NCBI GenBank assembly: GCA_903854475.1 | Contig: CAINWP010000040.1 | Coordinates: forward strand, 1-63,518 | Reading direction: 5' to 3' | DNA from: an uncultured Verrucomicrobiota bacterium | GTDB taxonomy: Bacteria; Verrucomicrobiota; Verrucomicrobiia; Limisphaerales; UBA9464 | DNA length: 63,518 nt | Part shown: in pieces, positions 20,366-28,434 of the stretch | Position numbering within the stretch: position 1 is the first letter of the stretch | Layout of the letters: each line of letters opens with the position of its first letter | The notes under the pieces: model-generated | The model's input: the letters and a program-made list of their open reading frames with translations, nothing else | Database searches by the model: none | What the model was told of the DNA's origin: nothing | Made by a program: the position numbers and the translations under genes

Positions 20366-21657
20366 AACACCTTCTCTTGAGTCTGATGACCGCGGCCTCA
20401 CTGCTGGCCGCCGACAAACACTGGCCTGAATTCCGCGGGCCGCACGGTGACGGTGTCAGTTCAGCCGAAAAACTCCCGCTGAAGTGGTCCGAGCAGCAGA
20501 ACGTGGCCTGGAAGACTGCGATCCATGACAAGGGGTGGTCGTCGCCGGTCATTTGGGGAGACCAGGTTTGGGTCACCACGGCGACCGATGACGGCCGCCG
20601 ACTCTATGCGCTGTGCCTCGACCGAAATTCCGGCAAGGTGGTTCACGACATTTTGGTCTTTGAGGCGGAGCAACCGGATCTCTGGAAACGGTACAACAGC
20701 TACGCCTCGCCCACTCCGGTCATTGAAAAAGGCCGAATCTATGTGTCGTTCGGCGAAGCGGGCACCGCTTGCTTGGATACGCGCTCCGGCAAAATGCTCT
20801 GGGAGCGCCGCGACCTCAAGTGCAACCACTTCCGGGGGGCCGGGTCCTCGCCGATCTTGCATCAAGGGGCCCTCTTTCTGAACTTCGATGGCAGCGACCG
20901 GCAATTCCTGGTCGCGCTGGATGCCAAGACCGGAGCCACCCGCTGGCTGAAGGATCGTTCCGTCGACTACAAAGACCTCGGCCCCAACGGCAAGCCTGAG
21001 GCCGATGGCGATATGCGCAAGGCCTTCGCCACCTGCACCGTGACCACCGTCGAGGGTATTCCTCATCTGGTCAGTCAGGGAGCTAAAGCAGTGTATGGAC
21101 TCGATGCTCGAGATGGACGCGAGTTGTGGCGGGTCGAGGAGCGCACCAGCCATTCGGCAGGCACGCGTCCCGTGATCGGGCATGGGTTGATTTTTGTTCC
21201 CAGCGGATGGTCGCAAGGGCAGACCCTGGCTATTCGCCCCCATGCCGCCGGCACGGTGCTCGACGCCAATGGGGAATCGGCTCCGGCGGCGGGTGTCCAA
21301 CTCGCCTGGAAGTCGAAACGGGGAACACCGAAGAAGCCGTCGTTGACGCTGGTCGGCGATCTCCTCTTCGGAGTTGAGGACGGCGGCGTGGCCAATTGTT
21401 GGGAGGCCACCACTGGCAAGCTTGTCTGGAGTGAGCGGTTGGGAGGCAATTACTCGGCCTCACCCTTGGCCACCCGGGATCGCTTGTATTGTTTCAGTGA
21501 AGGCGGTGCTGCGGTTGTGATCGCCGCTGACCGGACGTTCCGTCGGTTGGCCGACAACCAGCTCGACGGAGGGTGCATGGCCTCCCCCGCGGCCGCTGGA
21601 GAGGCTCTCTGGGTCCGGACTCAAACCCACCTCTACCGATTGGAAGAGCGGCACTAA
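20362..21657 (+). CDS. exported PQQ-like beta-propeller protein
   Basis: A signal peptide (MKHLLLSLMTAASLLAA) leads into a propeller with repeated blades ending in A-x-D-x-x-(S/T/N)-G-K-x-x-W or a similar form: CLDRNSGKVV, CLDTRSGKMLWER, LDAKTGATRWL, LDARDGRELW, WEATTGKLVW. WPEFRGPHGDG at the N terminus is characteristic of the PVC version of this family. No catalytic motif of true quinoprotein dehydrogenases is visible. The start is the ATG that overlaps the MFS stop (ATGA), giving 431 aa. Confidence 0.85.
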   Translation: MKHLLLSLMTAASLLAADKHWPEFRGPHGDGVSSAEKLPLKWSEQQNVAWKTAIHDKGWSSPVIWGDQVWVTTATDDGRRLYALCLDRNSGKVVHDILVFEAEQPDLWKRYNSYASPTPVIEKGRIYVSFGEAGTACLDTRSGKMLWERRDLKCNHFRGAGSSPILHQGALFLNFDGSDRQFLVALDAKTGATRWLKDRSVDYKDLGPNGKPEADGDMRKAFATCTVTTVEGIPHLVSQGAKAVYGLDARDGRELWRVEERTSHSAGTRPVIGHGLIFVPSGWSQGQTLAIRPHAAGTVLDANGESAPAAGVQLAWKSKRGTPKKPSLTLVGDLLFGVEDGGVANCWEATTGKLVWSERLGGNYSASPLATRDRLYCFSEGGAAVVIAADRTFRRLADNQLDGGCMASPAAAGEALWVRTQTHLYRLEERH

Positions 21658-21739
21658 TCCTTTGGATCCGCGGGCGCTCAACAAAAGGTGTGCGAGTGCT
21701 CTTTGACTTCGGCTCTAACCTCCCGTTTCTTGTGTGTGC

Positions 21740-22063
21740 ATGTCGTTCGACGGTAAAAAACTTGGGATCCTGATCTCCGCGCCGCCCGAGGCTCCGGCCT
21801 TCCTCCACGGGGTCCGTTTTGCTGCGGCCGCGTTGCAAGCCGGCTGCTCGGTTTACCTGTATTGCATTGATTCAGCGGTGGCAGGTGTAGGACACCCCGA
21901 ATTGCAGGCACTGCGTCCCCAGGGCTTGAAGTTTTACGCCTGCGCCTATGGAGCACACCACCACGGCGTCCCCGTCGACGATCGAGCCACCTTTGCCGGA
22001 CTCACCGTCGTGAGCGATCTCATCGCCAGCACCGATCGATTCGTTAGTTTCAACGCGCCATGA
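21740..22063 (+). CDS. DsrE-like sulfurtransferase subunit
   Basis: The 107-aa product has the DsrE/TusD fold pattern, a hydrophobic first strand (LGILISAP), FAAAALQAG, and LKFYACAYGAHHHGV with Cys68 at the place of the sulfur-carrying Cys of DsrE/TusD. It also has FAGLTVVSDLIASTDRFVSF. In other bacteria such proteins pass persulfide sulfur, for example in tRNA thiolation or sulfur oxidation. It overlaps the next gene by 4 bp and begins a three-gene set. A GTG 6 bp upstream is an alternative start. Confidence 0.75.
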   Translation: MSFDGKKLGILISAPPEAPAFLHGVRFAAAALQAGCSVYLYCIDSAVAGVGHPELQALRPQGLKFYACAYGAHHHGVPVDDRATFAGLTVVSDLIASTDRFVSFNAP

Positions 22064-22410
22064 AACCCCGAGTTCTGATTGTCGTGGATTCAGATCCTCG
22101 GACCAGCGGCCGGCCGGCGGAGGCCATTCGAATGGCAGCAGGAATCGGAACCTGGAAGAAGGTTGAGGTACTTCTCTATCTGCGCGGCGCAGCCATCTTG
22201 TCGTTGTCGGAGTATTCCGATGAGTGGATCGACGAAGACAATTTCACTCGGTATTTGCCGATCCTTCAAGAGTGGGGACGCCCGGTTTACGTTCAGAAGG
22301 GGGCTTCTGAGTTGACGCTGCTCGGCGAACCGTTGACCCCATTCGAGGAGGTCTCCGATGCCCAGTGGGCCACCTTGGCCGCCCAATCCACCTACGTGTT
22401 TCGATTCTGA
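22060..22410 (+). CDS. DsrF/DsrE-like protein
   Basis: This 116-aa protein begins with the same strand-turn pattern as the previous gene (RVLIVVDSDPRTSGRPAEAIRMAAGI) and has VEVLLYLRGAAILSL, which matches the DsrE/F-fold family. It has no cysteine at all, so it would be a structural rather than sulfur-carrying subunit. It overlaps the DsrE-like gene by ATGA and is followed 14 bp later by the third small gene. Confidence 0.6.
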   Translation: MKPRVLIVVDSDPRTSGRPAEAIRMAAGIGTWKKVEVLLYLRGAAILSLSEYSDEWIDEDNFTRYLPILQEWGRPVYVQKGASELTLLGEPLTPFEEVSDAQWATLAAQSTYVFRF

Positions 22411-22424
22411 GTCTCTACCCCGCC

Positions 22425-22604
22425 ATGAAGCGTATCCTTCACATTCTGACTCATCCTGCGAAGCCCGCGGTCGAACAGTTGATCGTCGACCAGCGACAAT
22501 TGCCGGATCAAGAGGTAGTGGTCATCTCGCTGAACCAAGAGAACCCGGATTATCATCTCCTTCTCGAGAAGGTCTTTCAGTCGGATTCCATTCAATGCTG
22601 GTGA
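22425..22604 (+). CDS. small DsrH/TusB-like protein (59 aa)
   Basis: The protein is short. It has a hydrophobic first strand (RILHILTHP), a second strand (VVVISLNQ) and a C terminus ending Cys-Trp. Its position as the third gene after DsrE- and DsrF-like genes suggests the DsrH/TusB role, but it is shorter than the usual 90-100 aa and the family match is weak. The longer frame beginning at 22365 overlaps the previous gene and is not preferred. Confidence 0.45.
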   Translation: MKRILHILTHPAKPAVEQLIVDQRQLPDQEVVVISLNQENPDYHLLLEKVFQSDSIQCW

Positions 22605-22635
22605 CGGCTTGCTGTGTTGCTTAAGAGCTCTTCAA

Positions 22636-23013
22636 TCAGGTGAAGTGCTCCCAAAGTGTCGGACTAGGCGCTGGGGTGCCATAGCTCCGGCGCAATTGGT
22701 GAGATTGCTTAAGCATGACATTGGATTGCTGGCGTTCGGCTTCCAAAGCTACCACGGCCTGTTTGAACTCTGGGCCCATCGCCAACTCCTGTTCAAGAAC
22801 GGCTCTCAGGTGCCGTCGCTGATCGGGGGTCAAACAATGGTTGGGAGGCAGAAGCACTTCGAGATCCCGTTGACACCCAGATTTCCGATCCAAAATCGAC
22901 TCCACTTCGGTCCAATCCCGACGATGAACAGCTTCCTTTAAAAGTTCGTTGAGATCTTCCCAAGATCGCAGGGCGGTCTGGACTTGGTCAGTAGATTCCG
23001 GGACCGCGTCCAT
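22636..23013 (-). CDS. FliT/FlgN-like flagellar chaperone candidate
   Basis: A 125-aa all-helical protein (SWEDLNELLKEAVHRRDWTEVESILDRK, then a long helix rich in Gln/Glu/Arg) coupled to fliS by a 4-bp ATGA overlap. This is the usual place and build of FliT, the chaperone of the filament cap FliD. Sequence conservation in this family is low, so the call rests mainly on position, size and helicity. The gene is the last of the leftward motility operon and converges with the DsrE-like set. Confidence 0.55.
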   Translation of the reverse strand: MDAVPESTDQVQTALRSWEDLNELLKEAVHRRDWTEVESILDRKSGCQRDLEVLLPPNHCLTPDQRRHLRAVLEQELAMGPEFKQAVVALEAERQQSNVMLKQSHQLRRSYGTPAPSPTLWEHFT

Positions 23014-23486
23014 CAGACACTCATGTTGAAATTGACCCGCTCGGTACCCGTCGCGCTAGCGGGCCGTGTTCCAGGTGATTCGATGACGGAACCAGTGACT
23101 TGAGCGGCCAACATCTCGCGCCATGCTTCTTGGATCACCTTAAGATGTCGTTGAGCCTCCCTTAATGGCTCAGGTTCCTTACGGACATTGCCCTGGATCA
23201 AATGGTCTCCAATGTAGCCATACAAACCGAAGAGTTTACGCGCAAAATCACCACCAACCTCCAGATCCAATGCTACCCGCAACTGGTTCACGATCGCTGC
23301 TGCCTTGGTGATTTGGTTGTGGATCGTCTGCTGGCGTAAACCAAATTCTTCAATCTCAAACCCATCAATGGACCGCTGGATTGCCAGTACTGCTCCATCG
23401 AGCAGCATCTGAACAATACGATGCTTCGAGACGGTGGCCTCCGTGGCCGAACGGTAAGCCGCAAACGCATTACGGGCCTGTGACAT
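23013..23486 (-). CDS. fliS: flagellin export chaperone FliS
   Basis: FliS binds the disordered C terminus of flagellin in the cytosol and prevents early polymerisation. The protein has the family pattern NAFAAYRSA near the N terminus, LLDGAVLAIQRSIDGFE, and KLFGLYGYIGDHLIQGN, a variant of the usual LxxLYxYxxxxL segment. It is 157 aa, with a 20-residue C-terminal tail beyond the normal length. No flagellin gene lies in the window, so its client must be encoded elsewhere. Confidence 0.9.
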   Translation of the reverse strand: MSQARNAFAAYRSATEATVSKHRIVQMLLDGAVLAIQRSIDGFEIEEFGLRQQTIHNQITKAAAIVNQLRVALDLEVGGDFARKLFGLYGYIGDHLIQGNVRKEPEPLREAQRHLKVIQEAWREMLAAQVTGSVIESPGTRPASATGTERVNFNMSV

Positions 23487-23514
23487 ACGCTCAGTGATTA
23501 GGAATAGTTTGGTA

Positions 23515-23778
23515 CTAGGGTCCGCCGAACAAGGCCACTATACGGTCAACCCCATCTAACGGGGGATATGGACTGTCTGGGCTCGACTTACGAACCATTT
23601 CCTTCACCAACTTGAAATCGCTCTCGGCTCGTTCTTTTGCTTGGAGTATCTCCTCGCGGGTAATCTTTGGCGGTGGCCGCAAAGAGACCGACTCACCCGG
23701 CTCGGGCGGCCGGCCCGTCTTGACCTTGACCTCTGTAGGCAAGGTCGGTTCCTGAGTTTTAATCGCTTCTATTTTCAC
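23515..23778 (-). CDS. small hypothetical protein before fliS (87 aa)
   Basis: I do not recognise a family. The protein is hydrophilic, Pro- and Lys/Glu-rich in the first half (PTEVKVKTGRPPEPGESVSL), with a helix at about residues 39-62 and a short hydrophobic end. The start is GTG, fixed by a strong Shine-Dalgarno sequence (GAGGAGGT, 3 bp away). FlaG occupies a similar place before fliD/fliS in many bacteria, and an anti-sigma FlgM-like role is also conceivable for such a small charged protein, but neither signature is visible. A sigma-28-like promoter lies just upstream. Confidence 0.7.
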   Translation of the reverse strand: MKIEAIKTQEPTLPTEVKVKTGRPPEPGESVSLRPPPKITREEILQAKERAESDFKLVKEMVRKSSPDSPYPPLDGVDRIVALFGGP

Positions 23779-23798
23779 AGTACCTCCTCAACCATCAA

Positions 23799-23825
23799 AT
23801 TGCGGCAGGATGAGCCTGCACTTAA
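23799..23825 (-). promoter_or_regulatory. sigma-28 (FliA)-like promoter for the 87-aa gene, fliS and fliT-like genes
   Basis: On the minus strand TTAAGTGC (23825-23818) and GCCGCAAT (23806-23799) are separated by 11 nt. The FliA consensus is TAAAGTTT-N11-GCCGATAA, so each box matches 5 of 8 with exact spacing. A start about 7 nt downstream would leave a leader that still contains the GAGGAGGT ribosome site. FliA control would suit late chaperone genes. Confidence 0.45.
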
Positions 23826-23843
23826 GGGGAAATGTGATTCTCG

Positions 23844-24602
23844 TCAGGTTTTTTTGGATTGTGTCCCCGATGAACCCTTCTGGATGCCATTGGTGGCACC
23901 CGAAGGCGGAGTGGTGGCGGGCTGAAAATCCCTCTTGAGCAGGCGCACGGACCGCGAAACTCCATATCGGATGAAGCGCAGCGGGCTATCCACCGACAAG
24001 GCGGGCGGTGGATCGGTCTCGACACCTAGGGATTCTCTGAGGTACTTCCGTGCGTCATTCAATGTGGCGGCTTCTCCAGCATTGAACCCGTCATCGAATT
24101 GCCAAAGCACTGCGCCATCATGAACTCGTACGAGGGTCAACTTGATGCCGATGCGCAGCGGTGGGTAAGGTTGGTAGGTTGAGAGGCTGGAAAAGAGGAT
24201 CGCCTCTGCGGAAGTCTGACGCTGGACATCTTGGAGCAACTGGCTCGGGAGAGCTTCGGTCGTCCGCAGTTCTAATGCGCCCTGCAGCCAGCGTCCTTTG
24301 GGTGGCACATAAAACACTACTTCGAACGGGCCATCTTGTCTCAGTTCGGCAATAAGGCTGGCTTGAACCTCGGTGGCCGCCTCGGATTGAGGTGTTCCCA
24401 ACCCGCCTTCAGGCAAAGCGGTCGGCAGAATTGCAACACGGGTGACGGTCTTTAGAACGTCAAAGCCCATCGATGAGTGGTTGAACTGGCTTCGAAACGG
24501 ACCCGTGTAGGAAGGATCGGTGAGTCGCTTGGCAACCGAGCTGCAACCCATGGCCAGACCGAGCGCAACTCCCAGACTGAGGATATGCACTGGCCTAATC
24601 AT
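23844..24602 (-). CDS. lipoprotein of the flagellar operon, FlgO/CsgG-like fold suspected
   Basis: The N terminus has a lipobox (LAMGC, Cys20) after a hydrophobic segment, so a lipid-anchored envelope protein is expected. The mature part contains RVAILPTALPEGG, VQASLIAELRQDGPFEVVF and a TSAEAILFSSLSTYQPYPPLRIGIKLTLV segment, a pattern like the CsgG/LpoB/FlgO group. FlgO-type lipoproteins help outer-membrane passage of flagella in Vibrio. It is coupled to fliD by an ATGA overlap. The C-terminal 30 residues are low-complexity Ser/Thr/Pro/Lys. The flagellar role is inferred from position. Confidence 0.6.
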   Translation of the reverse strand: MIRPVHILSLGVALGLAMGCSSVAKRLTDPSYTGPFRSQFNHSSMGFDVLKTVTRVAILPTALPEGGLGTPQSEAATEVQASLIAELRQDGPFEVVFYVPPKGRWLQGALELRTTEALPSQLLQDVQRQTSAEAILFSSLSTYQPYPPLRIGIKLTLVRVHDGAVLWQFDDGFNAGEAATLNDARKYLRESLGVETDPPPALSVDSPLRFIRYGVSRSVRLLKRDFQPATTPPSGATNGIQKGSSGTQSKKT

Positions 24603-26407
24603 GAGGATATTCCGAGTTTCTGGTTGAGAAATTGCATCTGGGAATTGGATTTGGCTTGGGCTGCCTCCATGGCTCGAAATCCAGCCAATAGTCGCTCTCG
24701 GTTGGCTTGGACACGCCGTTCCATGGCAACCAGCTGGTCATCTAGTCGTGCGGATTGTTCGGTCAATCCCTTCTGGCGCTGAGGCAAAGTGCCTGAAATC
24801 TCTTCCACCATCGGCTTCACGAAGGTGGTGATCCGCGCGCTTAGACCGGTCGTCGTCGTCGAGAAGAACTTCTGAACTTCGGATAACTGGCTCGAAAGCG
24901 CTGTATTGAGAGAGGCCGAGTTTGTCGCGCTCAGTTCATTGGTGTAACCCGTCGTGCTATACCCTAAGTCGGCCAGCCCTCGAATGGTTGTGCTAGGCCC
25001 TCCCGACAACTGGAAACTCAACAAGCCACGGAGGCTTGAACCTAGTTGAAAGATCGTCTGATCGTAAGCCAAGACACCGGATGTGATTTTCCCCGCAGCG
25101 TCGCGATTACTGACAGTCAAAGATGAGATCAGCGACTGAACCCGATTCACTGAGTTGACCAGCGCATCAATGGCCGATCGGGCGGCGCTCGTGTCGTTGG
25201 TACTGTTAATTGTTGTTGTCCCCACCTTGGAGGCGGTGATCGTTAAACCCGTGAGCCCTGAATCGGCGGCACTAATGGAGTTAGATCGGGACTTCGATGT
25301 GGCACCACCGTTAACCGAATACACCAAATCAGTACCACTGCTGAGCGTACCCCCTGTCAGGCCAAAAGCTGTCAGAAAATTGCTGCTGCCGCTTTGATCC
25401 AATACAACGCCTCGGTTTCCCGGTTCCTTGTTCTTGAGTACGATGCGGTTGAGCCCGGAATCAAAAGAGGCCTGAACTCCGGCAGCCGAGTCATTAATGC
25501 TGTTGAGCACCGTGGCCAAGGTGCTGCTGGAAGAGTAATCGATTGAAACCCCGTTGACTGAGAAGGCGCCCGTCGTCTCAGTGGTTCCGTAGGTCAGCGG
25601 TGTCATCAAGGGCTGACTCGACAAACTGGAGGAGAGCCGGAGGGATCCCAACTTGGAGTCGCTGACAGCGCTGGAACCGGAAGCTGGAGTAAATAGTTTG
25701 AGACAACTCAAGAGATTGGAGGTGTCCGAGGTAGCTCCGAGGATCAGGTTTTTCCCATCAGGTCGCGCGATGGTGACCTGATCGTTAGTGCTGGAATAGG
25801 TGGCGCTTCCCGTCGTACCGATGGCGGTGTCCAGTTTGACGAGCAAGTCTTTAAGGGTGTCGCTCGTTGCCACGGTTACGGTGGAGTTAGTCACCGCGCC
25901 AGTGCTGCTGTCTTGGACTCCGATGGTCAAAGTGCCGGCCGTCAGTGTGCTCCCCCACCCTGCTGCCGAAAGAACAGGCCCCGTATCGGTGTTGACAGCC
26001 ACCGGCGGAGTTCCGGAGTAGGTGTTAACATCCGCTGTGTGCAGCGGACTAATGATCCCCGACGTGGCTCCCAACCAACTTGCAGGCGTGGCCAGGGTAG
26101 TCACGGTGACAGAATAACTTCCGGTCACCGCCCCTTCAGTCGCACTCACTGAGGCAACGGAAGTGTCCGACGAAGTCACCGATCTACGACTGTAAAGGTT
26201 GGAATCGCCCAGCGCCGTGGCTTTGGTCTGAAGATCGGTCAGTTGCGTTGCGATCTGCCCGAGGGCGGTGCGGCGACTAGCTAAGGTGGCCTGCTCGGTC
26301 CGGACCTTGGTCTGAGGAGTCCGCTCCACAGACGTGAGCTGATCCACCACTGACTTCCAGTCAAAACCGGAGGCCAAACCCGATATGCTCATGTCCAAAC
26401 CAGCCAT
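24599..26407 (-). CDS. fliD: flagellar filament cap protein FliD
   Basis: FliD (HAP2) caps the growing filament and folds incoming flagellin. The N-terminal FliD domain (MSISGLASGFDWKSVVDQL, LTSVERTPQ) and the C-terminal coiled-coil ending (DDQLVAMERRVQANRERLL, MEAAQAKSNSQMQFL) are clear. The middle, about residues 100-480, is the variable surface-exposed Ser/Thr-rich region with a flagellin-hook IN-like motif (GAFSVNGVSIDYSSSSTLATVL). At 602 aa it is a little longer than E. coli FliD. It lies 9 bp after the CPCG-tailed gene and overlaps the lipoprotein gene. Confidence 0.93.
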   Translation of the reverse strand: MAGLDMSISGLASGFDWKSVVDQLTSVERTPQTKVRTEQATLASRRTALGQIATQLTDLQTKATALGDSNLYSRRSVTSSDTSVASVSATEGAVTGSYSVTVTTLATPASWLGATSGIISPLHTADVNTYSGTPPVAVNTDTGPVLSAAGWGSTLTAGTLTIGVQDSSTGAVTNSTVTVATSDTLKDLLVKLDTAIGTTGSATYSSTNDQVTIARPDGKNLILGATSDTSNLLSCLKLFTPASGSSAVSDSKLGSLRLSSSLSSQPLMTPLTYGTTETTGAFSVNGVSIDYSSSSTLATVLNSINDSAAGVQASFDSGLNRIVLKNKEPGNRGVVLDQSGSSNFLTAFGLTGGTLSSGTDLVYSVNGGATSKSRSNSISAADSGLTGLTITASKVGTTTINSTNDTSAARSAIDALVNSVNRVQSLISSLTVSNRDAAGKITSGVLAYDQTIFQLGSSLRGLLSFQLSGGPSTTIRGLADLGYSTTGYTNELSATNSASLNTALSSQLSEVQKFFSTTTTGLSARITTFVKPMVEEISGTLPQRQKGLTEQSARLDDQLVAMERRVQANRERLLAGFRAMEAAQAKSNSQMQFLNQKLGISS

Positions 26408-26416
26408 AAGAAAAAA

Positions 26417-26815
26417 TCAGTAAACGCAGTCGAGTGAGATTCGCTCACCGCACGGGCATTCGACGGTGACTTTTTGGACTAAATCACCCACTCGGGTGAC
26501 CACGATGCCCGGCGCCTTGGGCTCCTGAGTCTCAACAGGAACCACTACTTCGGGAGCGTACAAATTCCTCAATGAAATCGGCCTCGTCTTGGTCAGCATT
26601 CTTGGGGAACGGATGCCGGAAAGGATGGTTTCTATGATCGACTCATCGAGGCCCATTCGCAGGGCGTCCGATAGATCAGCGAGCGCCTTATCCGCTGGAA
26701 CCAACACCGAGGGTTTGGTGTCGACCGGTGGGGTGACGGCTAAAAATTCCGGGAGTGCCGAAGCCAAAGCCGGAGCAAACTCGTAACGAGGAAATGGAAC
26801 AAACCCAGCAGCCAT
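26417..26815 (-). CDS. small protein with CPCG tail, between motB and fliD (132 aa)
   Basis: Not a family I can name. The first two thirds are Ala/Pro/Leu-rich with a helix (ADLSDALRMGLDESIIETIL). The last 15 residues hold Cys120-Pro-Cys122-Gly and Cys130, a likely metal-binding hook. The gene is 2 bp from motB and 9 bp from fliD, so it is certainly part of the motility transcript. A zinc-dependent protein-protein contact is my inference. Confidence 0.75.
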   Translation of the reverse strand: MAAGFVPFPRYEFAPALASALPEFLAVTPPVDTKPSVLVPADKALADLSDALRMGLDESIIETILSGIRSPRMLTKTRPISLRNLYAPEVVVPVETQEPKAPGIVVTRVGDLVQKVTVECPCGERISLDCVY

Positions 26816-26817
26816 GG

Positions 26818-27549
26818 TTACTCGGTTTTGGCAGGCGTCTTGCCGGCCCTCACTACAATGGCGACCCGCCGGTTGCCTGGGTCGTCACGCAAGCGATCCG
26901 GCAGCGGTTGTTCACTGCCCATTCCTGAAATCTTGCGAATCTGTGAGGACTTCACTCCGAAGGATTGCAGCAATTGGCGGGCCGAGTTAGCTCGGTTGGC
27001 CGACAATTCCCATGGATCGCCTTCTGCCGTACCTGCCTCGCCGGCGGTATGCCCATTCAATTCCAATTCTATCTGAGGATAGCGAGCCAACTCCCAACCC
27101 ACCGTCTCGAATACCAATTGACCATACTCAGTCATGCCCCTGGCCCCGGCTTGAAACAGCGGTTTGCTAGGACTGTCGAAAAAGGTGATCAGCAGACCTT
27201 CACTCGACCGCTCCACTTTTACCGAGCGGGTGTCCTTCCATTCGGGATTCTCCATAACGGCCCGTTCCAAGCGTTCATCCAAGCGTTGCATGTATTCTAA
27301 CGGGACTGCCGATTGATTCTCAAAGAGCTTTGAGCGGTTCTGGGCGCCATCCGATTCAGAGGTCTTCTGAGGCAAAACACCTAAGGAGTTCTTAACCGTA
27401 GACATCATCCGGTTGCGGAAGTAGCTGGCCAGTTCCCCCTTGGTCTTTTCGTCCTGAGCAACGATCCACATGACCATGAAAAAGGCCATCATACCCGTGA
27501 CAAAGTCGGCATAAGCCACTTTCCATGCACCTCCTCCTCCTGCTGCCAT
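26818..27549 (-). CDS. motB: flagellar motor stator protein MotB
   Basis: MotB anchors the stator to peptidoglycan and provides the ion-conducting aspartate. The N terminus has GAWKVAYADFVTGMMAFFMVMWI, where Asp15 is the conserved ion-binding residue at the start of the single membrane helix. The C-terminal OmpA-like peptidoglycan-binding domain is seen in IELELNGHTAGEAG, LSANRANSARQLLQSFGV and RRVAIVV. The 243-aa length is normal. It follows motA by 25 bp. Ion specificity (H+ or Na+) cannot be read safely. Confidence 0.93.
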   Translation of the reverse strand: MAAGGGGAWKVAYADFVTGMMAFFMVMWIVAQDEKTKGELASYFRNRMMSTVKNSLGVLPQKTSESDGAQNRSKLFENQSAVPLEYMQRLDERLERAVMENPEWKDTRSVKVERSSEGLLITFFDSPSKPLFQAGARGMTEYGQLVFETVGWELARYPQIELELNGHTAGEAGTAEGDPWELSANRANSARQLLQSFGVKSSQIRKISGMGSEQPLPDRLRDDPGNRRVAIVVRAGKTPAKTE

Positions 27550-27574
27550 AGGTCAGATTATTAGGAAAACAAAC

Positions 27575-28429
27575 TCACTTCATGGTCTTCAGCATCGTCT
27601 CCAACTCGGAGGATGCCGGGCGAACGTCGTCACTCAGGACGCGGCGACCCACTTCACAGGCCAACAACGGTGCAGCTCCATTGGCGAAGCTCACGGTGGC
27701 CTCCTTAATTACATTCATATACATGGCCTCAGCGCGGCCAATGAAATCGATGTTCGTGGCCAACGGTGCCACGACGCCGTAGGAAGCAAAGATGCCGTAG
27801 AACGTTCCGCACAATGCCGAGCTAATGCTCGCTCCGACGACCGTGGTTCCTTGGTCGATCTTACCCATCGTCAACACAATGCCCAACACCGCGGCCACGA
27901 TACCGAACGCCGGCATTGAGTCGGCCACTTTACCCAGCACTTCAACCGGTTCATGATGCTCAGCATGGGCGGTGACCAGAGATTGCTTCATGAGGGACTC
28001 CAGCTGGTCGGGCTTGATGCGGCCATCCACCACGGGCTTCAGTCCATCGCAAAGAAAGTCCATCGCGTGATGGTTGCTGTAAAACTTAGGGTACTTCTTG
28101 AAGAGGCTACTTCCAGTCGGGTTCATTACGTGTTCTTCCAGGGCGATCATTCCGCCGCGGCGCCCGAGCACGAAGAGTTCATAAAGGCACTTCAGCAATT
28201 CCTCGTAGTGGCCCTTGTTGTAAGGAGCCCCTTTCAGGGTCGCTGTTAGACCGTGGACGATTCCCTTCAGCGTCTTGACCGGGGCCATAATAACCAAGGC
28301 TCCGGCTCCCATCCCGAAGATGGGGATGACCTCTCCAGTATGATACAGTCCGGCAGGGTTGCCACCGTTCATAACGAAGCCAAGACAGGTGAGACCGATA
28401 ATGATGACGAATCCAATGATGACGACCAT
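27575..28429 (-). CDS. motA: flagellar motor stator protein MotA
   Basis: MotA forms the rotating pentamer around MotB. The protein has four hydrophobic stretches. Two come first (MVVIIGFVIIIGLTCLGF and GMGAGALVIMAP), then the large cytoplasmic loop with charged residues that touch FliG (LYELFVLGRRGGMIALEEHV), then two more (ADSMPAFGIVAAVLGIVLTM, followed by GASISSALCGTFYGIFASYGVVAPL). At 284 aa it is normal in size. The stop of fliA is 5 bp upstream of its start region. Confidence 0.95.
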   Translation of the reverse strand: MVVIIGFVIIIGLTCLGFVMNGGNPAGLYHTGEVIPIFGMGAGALVIMAPVKTLKGIVHGLTATLKGAPYNKGHYEELLKCLYELFVLGRRGGMIALEEHVMNPTGSSLFKKYPKFYSNHHAMDFLCDGLKPVVDGRIKPDQLESLMKQSLVTAHAEHHEPVEVLGKVADSMPAFGIVAAVLGIVLTMGKIDQGTTVVGASISSALCGTFYGIFASYGVVAPLATNIDFIGRAEAMYMNVIKEATVSFANGAAPLLACEVGRRVLSDDVRPASSELETMLKTMK

Positions 28430-28434
28430 AGGGT

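Noticed and set aside
22609..22941. 110-aa rightward frame after the DsrE-like trio
   Set aside because: Antisense to the fliT-like gene, which is coupled to fliS.
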